Below, piece by piece: positions 34,828-43,935 of a stretch of 64,000 nt of DNA. Under the pieces are notes generated by a model. It did not search any database. It saw only the letters and a list, made by a program, of their open reading frames with translations, and was not told the origin of the DNA. The translations under genes were made by a program, and so were the position numbers. The stretch is from DASYXT01 sp035934555 (GTDB lineage: Bacteria; Verrucomicrobiota; Verrucomicrobiia; Limisphaerales; UBA8199), in the NCBI GenBank assembly GCA_035934555.1, contig DASYXT010000128.1, positions 77,674 to 141,673 of the forward strand, in the 5' to 3' direction. Numbering within the stretch: position 1 is the first letter of the stretch; each line of letters begins with the position of its first letter.

Positions 34828-35462
34828 TGCGATAAGGTTAACTCTACTCGCGGCGCCGCATTTGACAAGACGCGGGCGGTTACACCTTAATCCGCTAATC
34901 AGTCATTTTCAGGGTAACACGCCTGGCATTGCCTTGGCATGCCTTGCCTGATGCCCTCCCAGTCTCTTGGCACGGGCGGCACGGGGCACCCTTAGCTTAC
35001 GTTCGCATCCAGGACCGCCGCCGCAATAGGCTTACGCCACGCCAGCGCCCCGCTACCGCCCCGCTTCAAATGCCTCAGCCCCCTGTCTGCGGGATGCTGG
35101 GACGGATGCAAAATCAAAATCCCTCGGTTTTACCGCCCTTGGGACGATGGGACGCTTGTCCACCCCCAAAGCCACCCCCAAAGCCCCCTCGCCCCTCCGG
35201 TTCGATGTCCAAGGTCGCTGTCCTGCCTTCCCTTTGTTCGAGCTTCGAGCATCTATTCAATAGCCGTCCGCTGCGCGCTCCTTCTACCCACCCTGAGCAA
35301 AACACGCCACGCTCCGCACCGCTTTCCCCGCTTGTACGCCCGGAAAACCGCTCGGCAAGAGTCCTGCTCATCTGCGCTGGAGACGGCCCCCGTTGGCGGG
35401 CAGCTCGGGAGGTTTTTAACTCGGTAACCCCGGCTGGCCTAAAGCGAGAGGCGATCAAATCT
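34828..35462. other. Intergenic region between divergent genes
   Basis: About 635 bases between the PSD1 gene (minus) and the HAD gene (plus). An open frame in phase with the HAD gene extends 178 codons upstream but is low-complexity, Pro/Arg-rich and not part of the family. A near-tandem CCACCCCCAAAGC repeat lies at about 35160-35186. No promoter is evident by eye. Confidence 0.55.
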
Positions 35463-36383
35463 ATGAGAACAGGTTATCTGATCGACATGGACGGCGTGAT
35501 TTACCGCGAGAATCAATTGATTCCCAGCGCCAGGGAGTTCGTCCGCGCGCTCATCCAGGCCGGCGCGCCCTTTTTGTTCCTGACCAATAACTCGGCGCCC
35601 ACCCCCGAGGACCTCTCCGTGCGCCTCGGCCACCTCGGCATCCCGGGACTTTCACCGCGCCATTTTTACACCTCCGCCCTCAACACCGCCGATTTTCTCA
35701 GCGAAACTCATCCCGCCTGCACCGCGTTTGTGATTGGCGAAGGGGGTCTGCTGACTGCGCTGCACGAGCGCAAAATCCCCAGCGACGCCATGCATCCCAG
35801 CTACGTTGTGGTGGGCGAAGGGGCGGTCTCCTTGGAGAAGTTGGCCAAGGCGCATGCGTTGATCGAACACGGGGCGCGGCTCCTGGCGACCAATCCCGAT
35901 AACTGGTGCCCGGTTTCGGCTGAGCAAACTCGGCCGGGCGCCGGCGCGACGGCCGCCTTTCTCGAAGCCAGCACCGGCCGGCGCGCCTATTTCCTGGGCA
36001 AACCCAACGGCTATATGTTCCACCGCGCCGGCCGCAAGCTGCTCGAGATCGCCGGCGGTATCCCACCCGACCAGGTGGTCGTCATCGGCGATACGATGGA
36101 AACCGACATCCGTGGCGCAATCGAAGCCGGCCTGCAGGCCTACCTCGTCTTAACCGGCTCGACCCGCATCGAGAGCCTCGCCGATTACGTCTATCAACCG
36201 ACGCGCGTCCTGCGCAGCGTCGCGGACCTGGTCGAGGAATTGAATTCAGGCAAACCTTCCAGCCGGCTGGACAGCCCGGTGTATGTGCAGCCGAAAACCA
36301 TCGTGGCGCGATACGGTCAACGCCATCAAACCGACGCCGAGCATGTCACCAAACCGCGCCCCCGCGCGCCCATGGCCAGGTAG
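35463..36383 (+). CDS. NagD-type HAD-IIA phosphatase
   Basis: 306 aa from ATG 35463 (MRTGYLIDMDGVIYRENQLI). GAGAGG at about 35446 supports this start. HAD motifs: I, DMDGVIY; II, FLTNNSAP; III, the Lys in GKPNGYMF; IV, IGDTMETDIRGA. The cap between motifs II and III (LATNPDNWCPV) identifies subclass IIA (NagD/AraL/PLP phosphatase). It should remove phosphate from sugar or nucleotide monophosphates in the cytoplasm; the substrate is not known. The last 45 residues go beyond the family and are basic. Convergent with the GH106-like gene. Confidence 0.9.
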   Translation: MRTGYLIDMDGVIYRENQLIPSAREFVRALIQAGAPFLFLTNNSAPTPEDLSVRLGHLGIPGLSPRHFYTSALNTADFLSETHPACTAFVIGEGGLLTALHERKIPSDAMHPSYVVVGEGAVSLEKLAKAHALIEHGARLLATNPDNWCPVSAEQTRPGAGATAAFLEASTGRRAYFLGKPNGYMFHRAGRKLLEIAGGIPPDQVVVIGDTMETDIRGAIEAGLQAYLVLTGSTRIESLADYVYQPTRVLRSVADLVEELNSGKPSSRLDSPVYVQPKTIVARYGQRHQTDAEHVTKPRPRAPMAR

Positions 36384-36431
36384 CGCAGGGATGCTGTTAG
36401 AAAACTTTTCGATTATCGCGCTCTCGGCGAT

Positions 36432-39400
36432 CTACCGCGCGAGTGTCACTTCCCGCGCCGCGCTAATCGTCACCGGCCCGAGCAAACCCGACGTTTGCAA
36501 AGGCGAATCCTTTTTCCATAGCCGCCAACTCGTGAACGTGAAGCGGCCGGTCGGACTCGGCTCAGTCGTGCTCAACCAGGCGGGCCAGGCCTTCAATGTG
36601 CCGTTTGCGTTGCGCTCGCTATCGTCGGGCAGTTGCTCATCGCCGATCATCCGGTTGATCCACAAATTGACCACCGTGATTTCCAAATGATTCTCACCCG
36701 CTTGCAGTGCGCCGGTGATCTCTACGGCATACGGCGCTTTCCACAACGTGCCGAGGTCGTGCCCGTTGAGTTTGACGCGCGCCATCACCGCTACCGAGCC
36801 GAGATCGAGGAACTGGCGCAAACCTTCGCCACGCAAGCCAGCGGGATCAAAGGTCTTGCGGTAGGTGGCCGAACCGCTGAAGTACTTCACGCCCTCGAGC
36901 TCACTTTTTGACCAATCCGCTAGAGCCGGCATGGTGATTTCCGACGGTGCGCCGCGACCCGGCTCGAATTGAACCTGCCAGGGACCGGAGACCGTCTCCG
37001 CGGCGGGCAGAGCTGGAATGCTAAGCGTGCGCCTCTGGCCTGAATTCCAACGTACCTGGTAAGTGCCCGCTGCGAACGCCACCGCGCGTGCCCTCCCCGC
37101 CGGATCTGCCGTCAACACCAGCGCGGGCCGCTCCGCCATCCCCTGCTCCGCCTTGGGAAACACACTTGCGCCGGCGTCGAGCACGTCCGCGATAGCGCCC
37201 TCTCCGGAACGCACTTCACCATGCCGGAACACAATGAACTTCGACCCCGCCGGCTCAAAGGCCAGCGGCATGACGGTGCGTCCGTCCTTTGCCTCATAAA
37301 CGATAGCCTGCTCGATTCGACCGGTCATCGGGTCCCAAAGCTCCGGCCGCTTTCCCTCGACCCGAAACGTGCACATCGACTGCAGCCAATTGGTCTGGCT
37401 GTTCGCGACGAAATAAATATCGATATCCCCTTCCCGACGATGGATAAATCGCAAGCCCGGGTCCGCTTGGAAATCCGGCGCGATGCCCATGTGTTTGAGC
37501 ACGCCGGTGACAGCCTGAAAATCAGGATACACGTAAGGCACGTCGATCGCTTTATCCAGCTCACCCCAGGGTTGCATGCCCAATGGCCCGAGCACTTTGG
37601 CTGCTTTCCATTCCGCATTGAGGCTCGGTTCCGTACGCCAATCCGCGCTGACCTTCGTTGCGCTTTGCCACTGCTGGTCGGTGTTGAACTGGAGGTCGTG
37701 GCCGTCTTCGAGACCGACGCGCAGGGCTCCGATGACTCCCGCCGGATTCGGATAATCGGCGGCGTTAATGGCCGTGACGGCCAGCACGTTCGTGCCCACA
37801 TGCAGCAACGGCCGAATGTCGAAAGAGTAGGTTTGGTTGAAGTTGTCGCCCGTCCCGGCCGCGCGGCCGTTTACCCAAAGCTCAAACGAATTATCGACCG
37901 TGAGCACGAGCTGCGCGGAAACCGGAGCAGCCGGCAGCTCGACCACTCGGCGGAAGTATCGCGTGCCGGGCGGCGCGGACACAGCGGGATTGCCCTCCGG
38001 ATACGAAATCCATTGGGCGGCTTGCAATGGACTCTTGCGAGCGGGCGTAGCCTGGCGGGTCTCCAGGCTTTGGTCCCAAATGACGTGAGAAGCGAGTTTC
38101 CCGGAACTGCCGCTTGAGGCCCACAACTTGCCCGTCAGCTTCGCGATTTCCTGATCGCATTGCGGGTAGCCGGACAGGCTGGGAGATTGGCGCGGAGGCG
38201 GCCCAATGACCGTCGCCCCAGCCTGGACAAGCTTCTGAATGCCGTGCAAAAGGCGAGGGGTCATCGTACCGACCTGCGGCAGCACCAGGACGCGGTAGCT
38301 CATGCCGTCAGGCAACACGATCCTGCCATCCTTCACCCGCATCCGGGTCAGCAGAACCTCGGGCGAGCAGCCGTCGAAATTGTAGCGGGGCCGGTCGGGA
38401 GTATTGCCGCTGCGCCAGGACATGGTAGGGGTGAACCGGCGCGGCGAACCCTCGGGCTCGAGAAAGCAGATGTCGGCGACGAATAAGCCTTGGCGCAGCA
38501 GGTACTGGCAACGCGCCAGGTACTCGTGCCAGGCCGCCGCTTGTTCCCACCAGGTTTCGGTTCGCTCGTAATGCAATCCCCACGGCCCCATTGACATTCC
38601 CGGCGGCCGATTCAGCCACGGTTGCAGCGCATAACGATGGAAAACAAAACGGTTGATCCCTTCACAAAATGCCCAATCACCCAGGGTTTTAATCGCGCCC
38701 GGATACAACTGCCATTTCTCGCCGTCGGTCGCGGTAAACGCCTCGGCCCCCAGAATGCGCTTACCATAGACGTGCGCCGCCGAGGACATTTCCACGCAAC
38801 TGTAGCTCGTGTTGTAGCCCCAGGACCAAAACTCGGCCATGGGTTCATCGGCTTGGCCAGCGTAGCTCAGGTCGTCGCACGGCGTGCCGTCATACGCTTC
38901 GATGGAGAGCCGCATGCCCTGTTGATTGGCCAGGCGGCGGAACTCCCCCGCGTAATTGCGCACCAGCAAATCAGAAACCGTTTGCCGCACATCCCAGAGG
39001 AACCGCTCCGAAACCTCGGCGCTATCCACCACCGTGCCCGTGAGCACCGGCAGCAACAGCAACGGGTCGTAGCCCCTCAGCCGCTCGAAGTCCTCGCGGA
39101 AGCGCGGTGTCCAGTTTTGCGAGCCGGTTTCCCAACTATCAATATGGGTTGAAACCAGCGTGTGCCCGGCGAGCGGTTTGGAATCGGCAATCAGTTTACC
39201 CATCAAATTATCGAACATCACATCCGTCGCCGCGCGGCTCAATTTGTCTGACTCCAGGCCGCGCCCCGGTTCCGGCGCCGGATGATTGTCCTTTCCCGTC
39301 GTCGTATGCCCAAGTCGCAGAATGGTCCATTTCCCGGCTGGCACGGTCCACGCGAACTGGCCATTGGTGCCACACTGCGCGGTCAACACCTGGATGCTTC

Positions 39401-40088
39401 GCCGTGGCACAGTTTGCTCGGCAGGAATCGCCTCGTATTGGTCGGTCACCTTGAGATGCTCGGGTGTGAACGCGGCTTTTCCTTCTAACTTTTCGAGCCT
39501 CGCTCCGGCGGCGGGCGTTGGAAACGCCAGCACTGCGATATCGCGATAATAATTCGAGACCGTCTGGGGCTGAGCCAGCACGCCCTCAAAATGCGACGGC
39601 CCTTCTACGTTGGTCTGCGACCACACCACCTTTTGCATCGCCAACTCGGGTGTGATCCACGGTCCTCCGCTGCCGCACCAGCCGGCGTCATTGTTCATAT
39701 TGACTTCCAGCCCGAGCCGGTGGGCTTCGGCGCAAACGTGCTGAAACAAGCCGCGCCACTGAGGCGAACCAAAATCAGCCGGGCCTTTGGGCGCGCCCTG
39801 ATCGACTTCCATGATCAACACGCCGCCAATGCCGACCCGCTGCATTGCTTCCAGGTCTGCGGTAATACCGTTGCTATTGATATTGCCGTTCAGCCAAAAC
39901 CAATAAACCCACGGACGCGCGGCGGGCGGCGGGTGAACGAAATTGTCCTCCAACGCGGAACTGCCCAGCACCGGTTGCGTCATGAGCAGCGCAGCGACAA
40001 CCGAGAGCAAGCCGAAGGTTTGAGATTTGGGCAGACGGCGGAGTGGTCGATGATCGCGGTGACTTGTGGGTGGGGAGGTGGTTTTCAT
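36432..40088 (-). CDS. GH106-like secreted glycoside hydrolase
   Basis: 1218 aa from ATG 40088; an ATG 24 nt upstream is also in frame. A signal segment (LLSVVAALLMTQPVLGSSA) is followed by the GH106 opening RPWVYWFWLNGNINSNGITA and EAMQRVGIGGVLIMEVDQG. Known GH106 enzymes are alpha-L-rhamnosidases with a calcium-dependent TIM barrel. Later segments include THIDSWETGSQNWTP, a Glu/Asp-rich barrel and two jelly-roll (galactose-binding-like) domains (VDNSFELWVNGRAAGTG; LDLGSVAVMARVKLNGHD) near the C terminus. It likely frees rhamnose or related sugars from plant or microbial polysaccharides outside the cell. No transporter genes are next to it. Confidence 0.87.
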   Translation of the reverse strand: MKTTSPPTSHRDHRPLRRLPKSQTFGLLSVVAALLMTQPVLGSSALEDNFVHPPPAARPWVYWFWLNGNINSNGITADLEAMQRVGIGGVLIMEVDQGAPKGPADFGSPQWRGLFQHVCAEAHRLGLEVNMNNDAGWCGSGGPWITPELAMQKVVWSQTNVEGPSHFEGVLAQPQTVSNYYRDIAVLAFPTPAAGARLEKLEGKAAFTPEHLKVTDQYEAIPAEQTVPRRSIQVLTAQCGTNGQFAWTVPAGKWTILRLGHTTTGKDNHPAPEPGRGLESDKLSRAATDVMFDNLMGKLIADSKPLAGHTLVSTHIDSWETGSQNWTPRFREDFERLRGYDPLLLLPVLTGTVVDSAEVSERFLWDVRQTVSDLLVRNYAGEFRRLANQQGMRLSIEAYDGTPCDDLSYAGQADEPMAEFWSWGYNTSYSCVEMSSAAHVYGKRILGAEAFTATDGEKWQLYPGAIKTLGDWAFCEGINRFVFHRYALQPWLNRPPGMSMGPWGLHYERTETWWEQAAAWHEYLARCQYLLRQGLFVADICFLEPEGSPRRFTPTMSWRSGNTPDRPRYNFDGCSPEVLLTRMRVKDGRIVLPDGMSYRVLVLPQVGTMTPRLLHGIQKLVQAGATVIGPPPRQSPSLSGYPQCDQEIAKLTGKLWASSGSSGKLASHVIWDQSLETRQATPARKSPLQAAQWISYPEGNPAVSAPPGTRYFRRVVELPAAPVSAQLVLTVDNSFELWVNGRAAGTGDNFNQTYSFDIRPLLHVGTNVLAVTAINAADYPNPAGVIGALRVGLEDGHDLQFNTDQQWQSATKVSADWRTEPSLNAEWKAAKVLGPLGMQPWGELDKAIDVPYVYPDFQAVTGVLKHMGIAPDFQADPGLRFIHRREGDIDIYFVANSQTNWLQSMCTFRVEGKRPELWDPMTGRIEQAIVYEAKDGRTVMPLAFEPAGSKFIVFRHGEVRSGEGAIADVLDAGASVFPKAEQGMAERPALVLTADPAGRARAVAFAAGTYQVRWNSGQRRTLSIPALPAAETVSGPWQVQFEPGRGAPSEITMPALADWSKSELEGVKYFSGSATYRKTFDPAGLRGEGLRQFLDLGSVAVMARVKLNGHDLGTLWKAPYAVEITGALQAGENHLEITVVNLWINRMIGDEQLPDDSERNANGTLKAWPAWLSTTEPSPTGRFTFTSWRLWKKDSPLQTSGLLGPVTISAAREVTLAR

Positions 40089-40184
40089 AAGGCGTTGGCC
40101 GCCGCCAAACAAACAAATCGCTCACCCGCCGTCAAGGAAACCGCGAGTTCGTGAAATGTACAGCGAAGCGCGCGCGTCCGGCCG

Positions 40185-40577
40185 CTAATTCTCCTCACCC
40201 TCAGTCCATCGGTTGTGGGTGGCGCGCGCGTAGTGGCGTCGTTCCCGGAGCTTGCCCAGCAACGTCCCCACCAGCGGACCGTACTGCCGGCTCATACGCC
40301 AGGCGAGCAATCCCCAACCCAGCAAGCGCCGCAAGCCGGCCGGGCGCGCTTTAGGTTCTTCAGTGTGTGAACGTGAGCGCACGAACCACCCAGCCAGCGG
40401 CAAGAGCACGAGCAACGGTCGCAGCGCCCGCAACCTGCGCAACTTGCGCCGGAAACCGACCATGTAAAGGCGCACATTGTGAACTTCAAGATTGAGAGCG
40501 TGGCGGTAGGCTTCGCTTTCGGCCACCAGCGCGCGTTTCCTGGCCTGCAGCTCCTTTACTTCAAAGATTCCAGCCAT
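40185..40577 (-). CDS. YqjK-like membrane-associated protein
   Basis: 130 aa. A charged N-terminal helix (ELQARKRALVAESEAYRHAL) is followed by two short hydrophobic stretches (about 55-68 and 86-97) and a basic C terminus. By position and charge pattern it fits the small third gene of YqjD-YqjE-YqjK sets, but the sequence match is weak. It overlaps the YqjE-like gene by 22 bp and would be co-translated with it. Confidence 0.55.
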   Translation of the reverse strand: MAGIFEVKELQARKRALVAESEAYRHALNLEVHNVRLYMVGFRRKLRRLRALRPLLVLLPLAGWFVRSRSHTEEPKARPAGLRRLLGWGLLAWRMSRQYGPLVGTLLGKLRERRHYARATHNRWTEGEEN

Positions 40578-40936
40578 GCACGATCCTTCCGGGCCTGATC
40601 AACCGTTTCGGTAAAAGGTTCGCGTTTCAGCAATCCCCTGACGACCAACACAGCCACTACCGCCCCGATGAAGTAGAGCGCGGCGAAGCCGCCGGCGACA
40701 TAAATCCGCCATTCCTCCCGGAAAAGGAAAATCACCACCGCCGTCAGTAGCAGCACGACCATGACACTGAGAAACACCAGTGCTGTGGTCCAAAAAAACA
40801 TCTCCGTCAGCCGGGTTTTCTCCTCCTGCCACTCCAGCGCGAATAATTCAATGCGGTTATTCAGAGCCCCCAGCCCAGTACGGGCCAGACGGCCAACCAG
40901 CGCTCCCAAGCCCGGTGAATGCTCCTCCGCAGCCAT
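40556..40936 (-). CDS. YqjE/holin-3_6-like membrane protein
   Basis: 126 aa. A charged N-terminal helix (LGALNNRIELFALEWQEEKT) is followed by two transmembrane helices (about 46-70 and 76-100) and a C-terminal amphipathic helix, the layout of Phage_holin_3_6/YqjE proteins. In other bacteria YqjD/YqjE link ribosomes or stress responses to the membrane. Its start codon shares one base with the stop of the YqjD-like gene (TAATG). Confidence 0.8.
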   Translation of the reverse strand: MAAEEHSPGLGALVGRLARTGLGALNNRIELFALEWQEEKTRLTEMFFWTTALVFLSVMVVLLLTAVVIFLFREEWRIYVAGGFAALYFIGAVVAVLVVRGLLKREPFTETVDQARKDRAWLESLK

Positions 40937-41247
40937 TACCTGCGGTTGACGAGGATGCCAAGGAGGATGCCAATCCCGAACGCAGCGCCCACCGCCTGAT
41001 AGGGATGCTCGCGCACCATGGTGTCGGCCGCCTTTGCGCCGGCGACAGCTCGTTCCTGGAGTTTGCGCCGGGTTTCCTTCGCCACCTCAAGGGCAGCCGC
41101 CAGCCGTTCCCGGGCAGCCATACCGCGCTCAGTCAAATCGCGGGCGCCCGCCCGCAGCAACTCTTCGCCGTCATGCACCACGGCTTGCAAGTCTTTGAGG
41201 AGTTTCTCGGTTGAAGTTTCGATGTCCTGGCCAGATCTGGTTTCCAT
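40936..41247 (-). CDS. YqjD/ElaB-like (DUF883) membrane-anchored protein
   Basis: 103 aa from ATG 41247. A long amphipathic helix (STEKLLKDLQAVVHDGEELL, RERLAAALEVAKETRRKL) precedes a single C-terminal transmembrane helix with glycine zipper (GAAFGIGILLGILVNRR). This is the DUF883 family, whose E. coli members tether 100S ribosomes to the membrane in stationary phase. Followed by YqjE- and YqjK-like genes, preserving the order seen in enterobacteria. An in-frame start 90 nt upstream was rejected. Confidence 0.85.
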   Translation of the reverse strand: METRSGQDIETSTEKLLKDLQAVVHDGEELLRAGARDLTERGMAARERLAAALEVAKETRRKLQERAVAGAKAADTMVREHPYQAVGAAFGIGILLGILVNRR

Positions 41248-41369
41248 AGGTGATCCACACACTACTGTCGCACCGGCATAGTGCGCGGTGCTTGACGCCA
41301 CTGTACGAGCCCGCGGGTCCCGCCGATATGGGGTCAATAACCCAAGGGAAACCCCGGCAAGGGCCGTCC

Positions 41370-41858
41370 CTATTCGCCATCATGGACCGCTTCCACCAGC
41401 TCCCCCGGGTCGCGCAGCCGTCCGCCCTCTTCGCGCTCGAGGTCGAAATCTCCACGGAGAAACTTCAATGCGTAACGCTCCTGCTCGATTTCAATGCGGG
41501 TGCGGACGCCCAGGCGGCGCAGCAATGCCACCGGCGGGCACCAACCCGTCAAGGCGTGCTGGAGCAGGAACCCGGAAACTACCACCGGTAACAAAAACCA
41601 TTTCCGCCCGCGGGTGACACCAAACACCATGCTCAATAAAACGAGACCCGCTGCGTTGGTTTCGAGGATTCGCTCCGTATCCCATTCCCGGTCCAGTTCT
41701 TCAAGCCGGCCGGAGATAGTTTTCTTCTCCTGGGTGGCATAGAAGCGAATCCGCCGGTCCAACTCGGCGTCAATGCGGTGATTGAATTCCGGCGGTGTAT
41801 GAGCGCGCACACGGTCCTCCTTGGCAATGCGCCCTGCGAGACTGAAATCTTTACCCAT
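41370..41858 (-). CDS. YgaP-like inner-membrane protein
   Basis: 162 aa. About 60 charged residues (FNHRIDAELDRRIRFYATQE) precede two close hydrophobic helices (ETNAAGLVLLSMVFGV, WFLLPVVVSGFLLQ), ending HALTGWCPPVALLRRLGVRT, the mark of the YgaP/DUF2892 membrane module. No rhodanese domain is fused, unlike E. coli YgaP. A good ribosome site (GGAGGA on the minus strand, 41868-41873) precedes ATG 41858. It is 122 bp ahead of the YqjD-like gene. Confidence 0.7.
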   Translation of the reverse strand: MGKDFSLAGRIAKEDRVRAHTPPEFNHRIDAELDRRIRFYATQEKKTISGRLEELDREWDTERILETNAAGLVLLSMVFGVTRGRKWFLLPVVVSGFLLQHALTGWCPPVALLRRLGVRTRIEIEQERYALKFLRGDFDLEREEGGRLRDPGELVEAVHDGE

Positions 41859-41867
41859 AGAAAAATG

Positions 41868-41873
41868 TCCTCC
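41868..41873 (-). promoter_or_regulatory. Shine-Dalgarno site of the YgaP-like gene
   Basis: GGAGGA on the minus strand, 9 bp before ATG 41858. It is one of the few textbook ribosome sites in the window and fixes this start. Confidence 0.7.
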
Positions 41874-41968
41874 AAATACTTGCGTTTTGACCCCGCTGGC
41901 CTAACCGACCAGGAGAACATACTTGGGGAATAAAACCGGCGCGAGGTAGGTTTTTCCCGGTACCGGGG

Positions 41969-42640
41969 CTATTTCGGAGCTTGCGTCTCGTTCAGCCACC
42001 CCTGGCGCAGCGCAAACTGCACCATCTCGGTGCGGCTGCGCAACCCAAGTTTCTCGGCCACGCGGACCTTGTACGTCTCGACAGTTTTAACACTGAGCCT
42101 GAGATTATGAGCGATCTCTTTGTTGCTGTAGCCCCACGCCAGCAACAACAACACCTCTTTCTCCCGCACGCTCAAGGCCGCCGAGTGGGCTTCGGCCTGC
42201 GGGTGGGCGACGCCGGCCTCGCGCGCGAGCAGCTTGCCCGCCAGGCTTGCCTCGAAATGTATCCCGCCGGCACTCACCGTCAGGATGGCCTTGAGCAAGT
42301 CGTCCCCCGCGGAACGTTTCAATACATACCCGGAGGCGCCCGCCTTGCACAACTGACTCAAATAACTCTCATCCTCATGCGCGGTGAGGGCGACGATTTT
42401 GATTTCGGGGAATTCATTGCGGAGGCGCTCGGTGGCTTGCAACCCGCTCAATTGCGGCATCGAAAGGTCCATCACCACCACTTGCGGATGCAACCGGCGG
42501 ACCTGCTCCAGCGCCTCGTGACCGTTGGCGGCTTCCCCTACCACTGACATCTCCGGGTGGGCGTCGATCAGCAACCGCAAGCCGTCGCGGAGCATCTTGT
42601 GATCATCAGCAAGCAGGATACGGACTTTGGGCTTCTTCAT
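41969..42640 (-). CDS. NarL/FixJ-family response regulator
   Basis: 223 aa from ATG 42640. Receiver at 5-120 (LADDHKMLRDG, phospho-acceptor Asp in VVVMDLSMPQLSG, VALTAHED, YVLKRS) and a LuxR-type helix-turn-helix at about 155-215 (LSVREKEVLLLLAWGYSNKE, SVKTVETYKVRV). It should regulate transcription after phosphorylation by the HisKA_3 kinase whose gene overlaps it by 35 bp upstream. An in-frame ATG 36 nt earlier lies deep inside that gene and was rejected. Confidence 0.92.
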   Translation of the reverse strand: MKKPKVRILLADDHKMLRDGLRLLIDAHPEMSVVGEAANGHEALEQVRRLHPQVVVMDLSMPQLSGLQATERLRNEFPEIKIVALTAHEDESYLSQLCKAGASGYVLKRSAGDDLLKAILTVSAGGIHFEASLAGKLLAREAGVAHPQAEAHSAALSVREKEVLLLLAWGYSNKEIAHNLRLSVKTVETYKVRVAEKLGLRSRTEMVQFALRQGWLNETQAPK

Positions 42641-43913
42641 GAGCGGTCGTGGCGGTTTGCTGGGGCGCCGCCCCACCCAGCGGCAGGCGGGCGAACACGG
42701 TTGTGCCCGCCCCGGGCACCGACTCCAGGGTGAACGTGCCCCCGACCAGTTTCACCCTTTCGCCCATGCCGAGCAGACCCAGCTTGCCTTGCGTAGCTGA
42801 GGTCTGCAACAACGCATCGGCGTCGAAGCCTCGGCCATCATCTTCAACGATCAACGACACAAACCCGGGCCGGCGTTCCAGCAGAACGCTAACGCGGCGC
42901 GCCTGGGCGTGACGAAGAATGTTGGTCAGCGCTTCCTGGGCGACGCGGTACAGAGCGGTTTCATATTCGAGTGGCAACCGCTTCCCCTCCAGACCGTCGC
43001 TGTGGAAATCAACGCGAATCGAAGAACCCTCCGACCATTCCGTCGTGTATCGCTCCAAGGCCAGCTCCAATCCCAGATCATCCAGGGTCGAGGGCCGCAG
43101 TTCCCACGCCAGCCGGTGGATGTCGCGCATCAACCCCTCGGCCAGCTTCTCCAGTTTGCCAATGCTCGATTGAACCGGTGTGGCAAACGGCCCCTGCTTG
43201 CGCAGCATCTGCAGCCCCAGCTTCAAGGCCGTCAGGTCCTGCCCCAACCGGTCATGCAACTCCCGCGAAATGCGGCCACGCTCGGTTTCCTGCGCCTCGG
43301 ACAGCCGGCGCAGCACCTGTTGATGCGCCGCCTCGGCGCGCTGGCGTTGCGCCATTTCGGCCTGGAGCGCGCGGTTGGCCTCCGAGAGTTCGCCCGTCCG
43401 CTGCTGCACACGGGCCTCCAGCAAATCCCGCTCCCGTTGCAGCGCCGTCTCGGCCTGCTTCAGGGCCTCTTCGGTGCGCTTGCGTTCAATCGCATAGCGC
43501 AGCGAGCGCGCCGTCTGCCGGCCGTATGCCTGGTTCTTAACCAGGTAATCCTGAATCCCCTGGCGCACCGCCGCTAAACCGACCGCCTCATCGTCCACGC
43601 CGGTCAATAACACAATGGGCAGCCGCGGCGCCGCGGCCCGCGCGCGAATAAAAGTCTCCGGCCCTTGGCTGTCGGGTAAGGAGAGGTCCAGCAGAAGCAA
43701 ATCAAACTCCTGGTGCGACAACAGCTCAATCGCGCCGGCAAGGGTCTCCACCACCCAAAATTGGTAATCGCCCATGCCGCTTTGCACTAAAGCCTCCTGC
43801 AACAGCGCGGTGTCCGACGGACTGTCCTCGACCAGCAGGATGCGCAGCGGCGGCGGATTCCGACCGGCTGGCGTATCTGGGAACTGCTGAAGTGAGGTCA
43901 ATGACACAGGCAT
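42606..43913 (-). CDS. Receiver-containing histidine kinase (HisKA_3 type)
   Basis: 435 aa, no membrane segment. An N-terminal receiver (about 22-140; VEDSPSDT, phospho-acceptor Asp in LLLLDLSLPDSQGP, LTGVDDE, LVKNQAY), a long coiled coil (about 145-205), HisKA_3 with the phospho-His in SRELHDRLGQDLTAL (about 215) and an ATPase domain (DDLGLELALE, VEDDGRGFDADAL, LGLLGMGERV). It belongs to the NarX/DesK-type kinases that drive NarL-family regulators; the NarL-type gene overlaps its 3' end. The receiver at the N terminus could accept phosphate from the upstream PAS kinase, giving a relay. Confidence 0.92.
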   Translation of the reverse strand: MPVSLTSLQQFPDTPAGRNPPPLRILLVEDSPSDTALLQEALVQSGMGDYQFWVVETLAGAIELLSHQEFDLLLLDLSLPDSQGPETFIRARAAAPRLPIVLLTGVDDEAVGLAAVRQGIQDYLVKNQAYGRQTARSLRYAIERKRTEEALKQAETALQRERDLLEARVQQRTGELSEANRALQAEMAQRQRAEAAHQQVLRRLSEAQETERGRISRELHDRLGQDLTALKLGLQMLRKQGPFATPVQSSIGKLEKLAEGLMRDIHRLAWELRPSTLDDLGLELALERYTTEWSEGSSIRVDFHSDGLEGKRLPLEYETALYRVAQEALTNILRHAQARRVSVLLERRPGFVSLIVEDDGRGFDADALLQTSATQGKLGLLGMGERVKLVGGTFTLESVPGAGTTVFARLPLGGAAPQQTATTAHEEAQSPYPAC

Positions 43914-43935
43914 CCTGCTTTCCAGAGTCGGTGAT

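Noticed and set aside
33250..34890. 546-codon plus-strand open frame opposite the PSD1 gene
   Set aside because: Antisense frame in GC-rich coding DNA; no domain pattern, while the minus strand has clear DUF1549/DUF1553 motifs.
34929..35462. N-terminal extension of the HAD phosphatase
   Set aside because: Low-complexity Pro/Arg sequence outside the family; the motif I methionine start at 35463 has a purine-rich ribosome site.
41969..42676. Longer start of the NarL regulator
   Set aside because: Adds a Pro/Arg leader inside the upstream kinase gene; MKKPKVRILLADDH is the usual receiver start.
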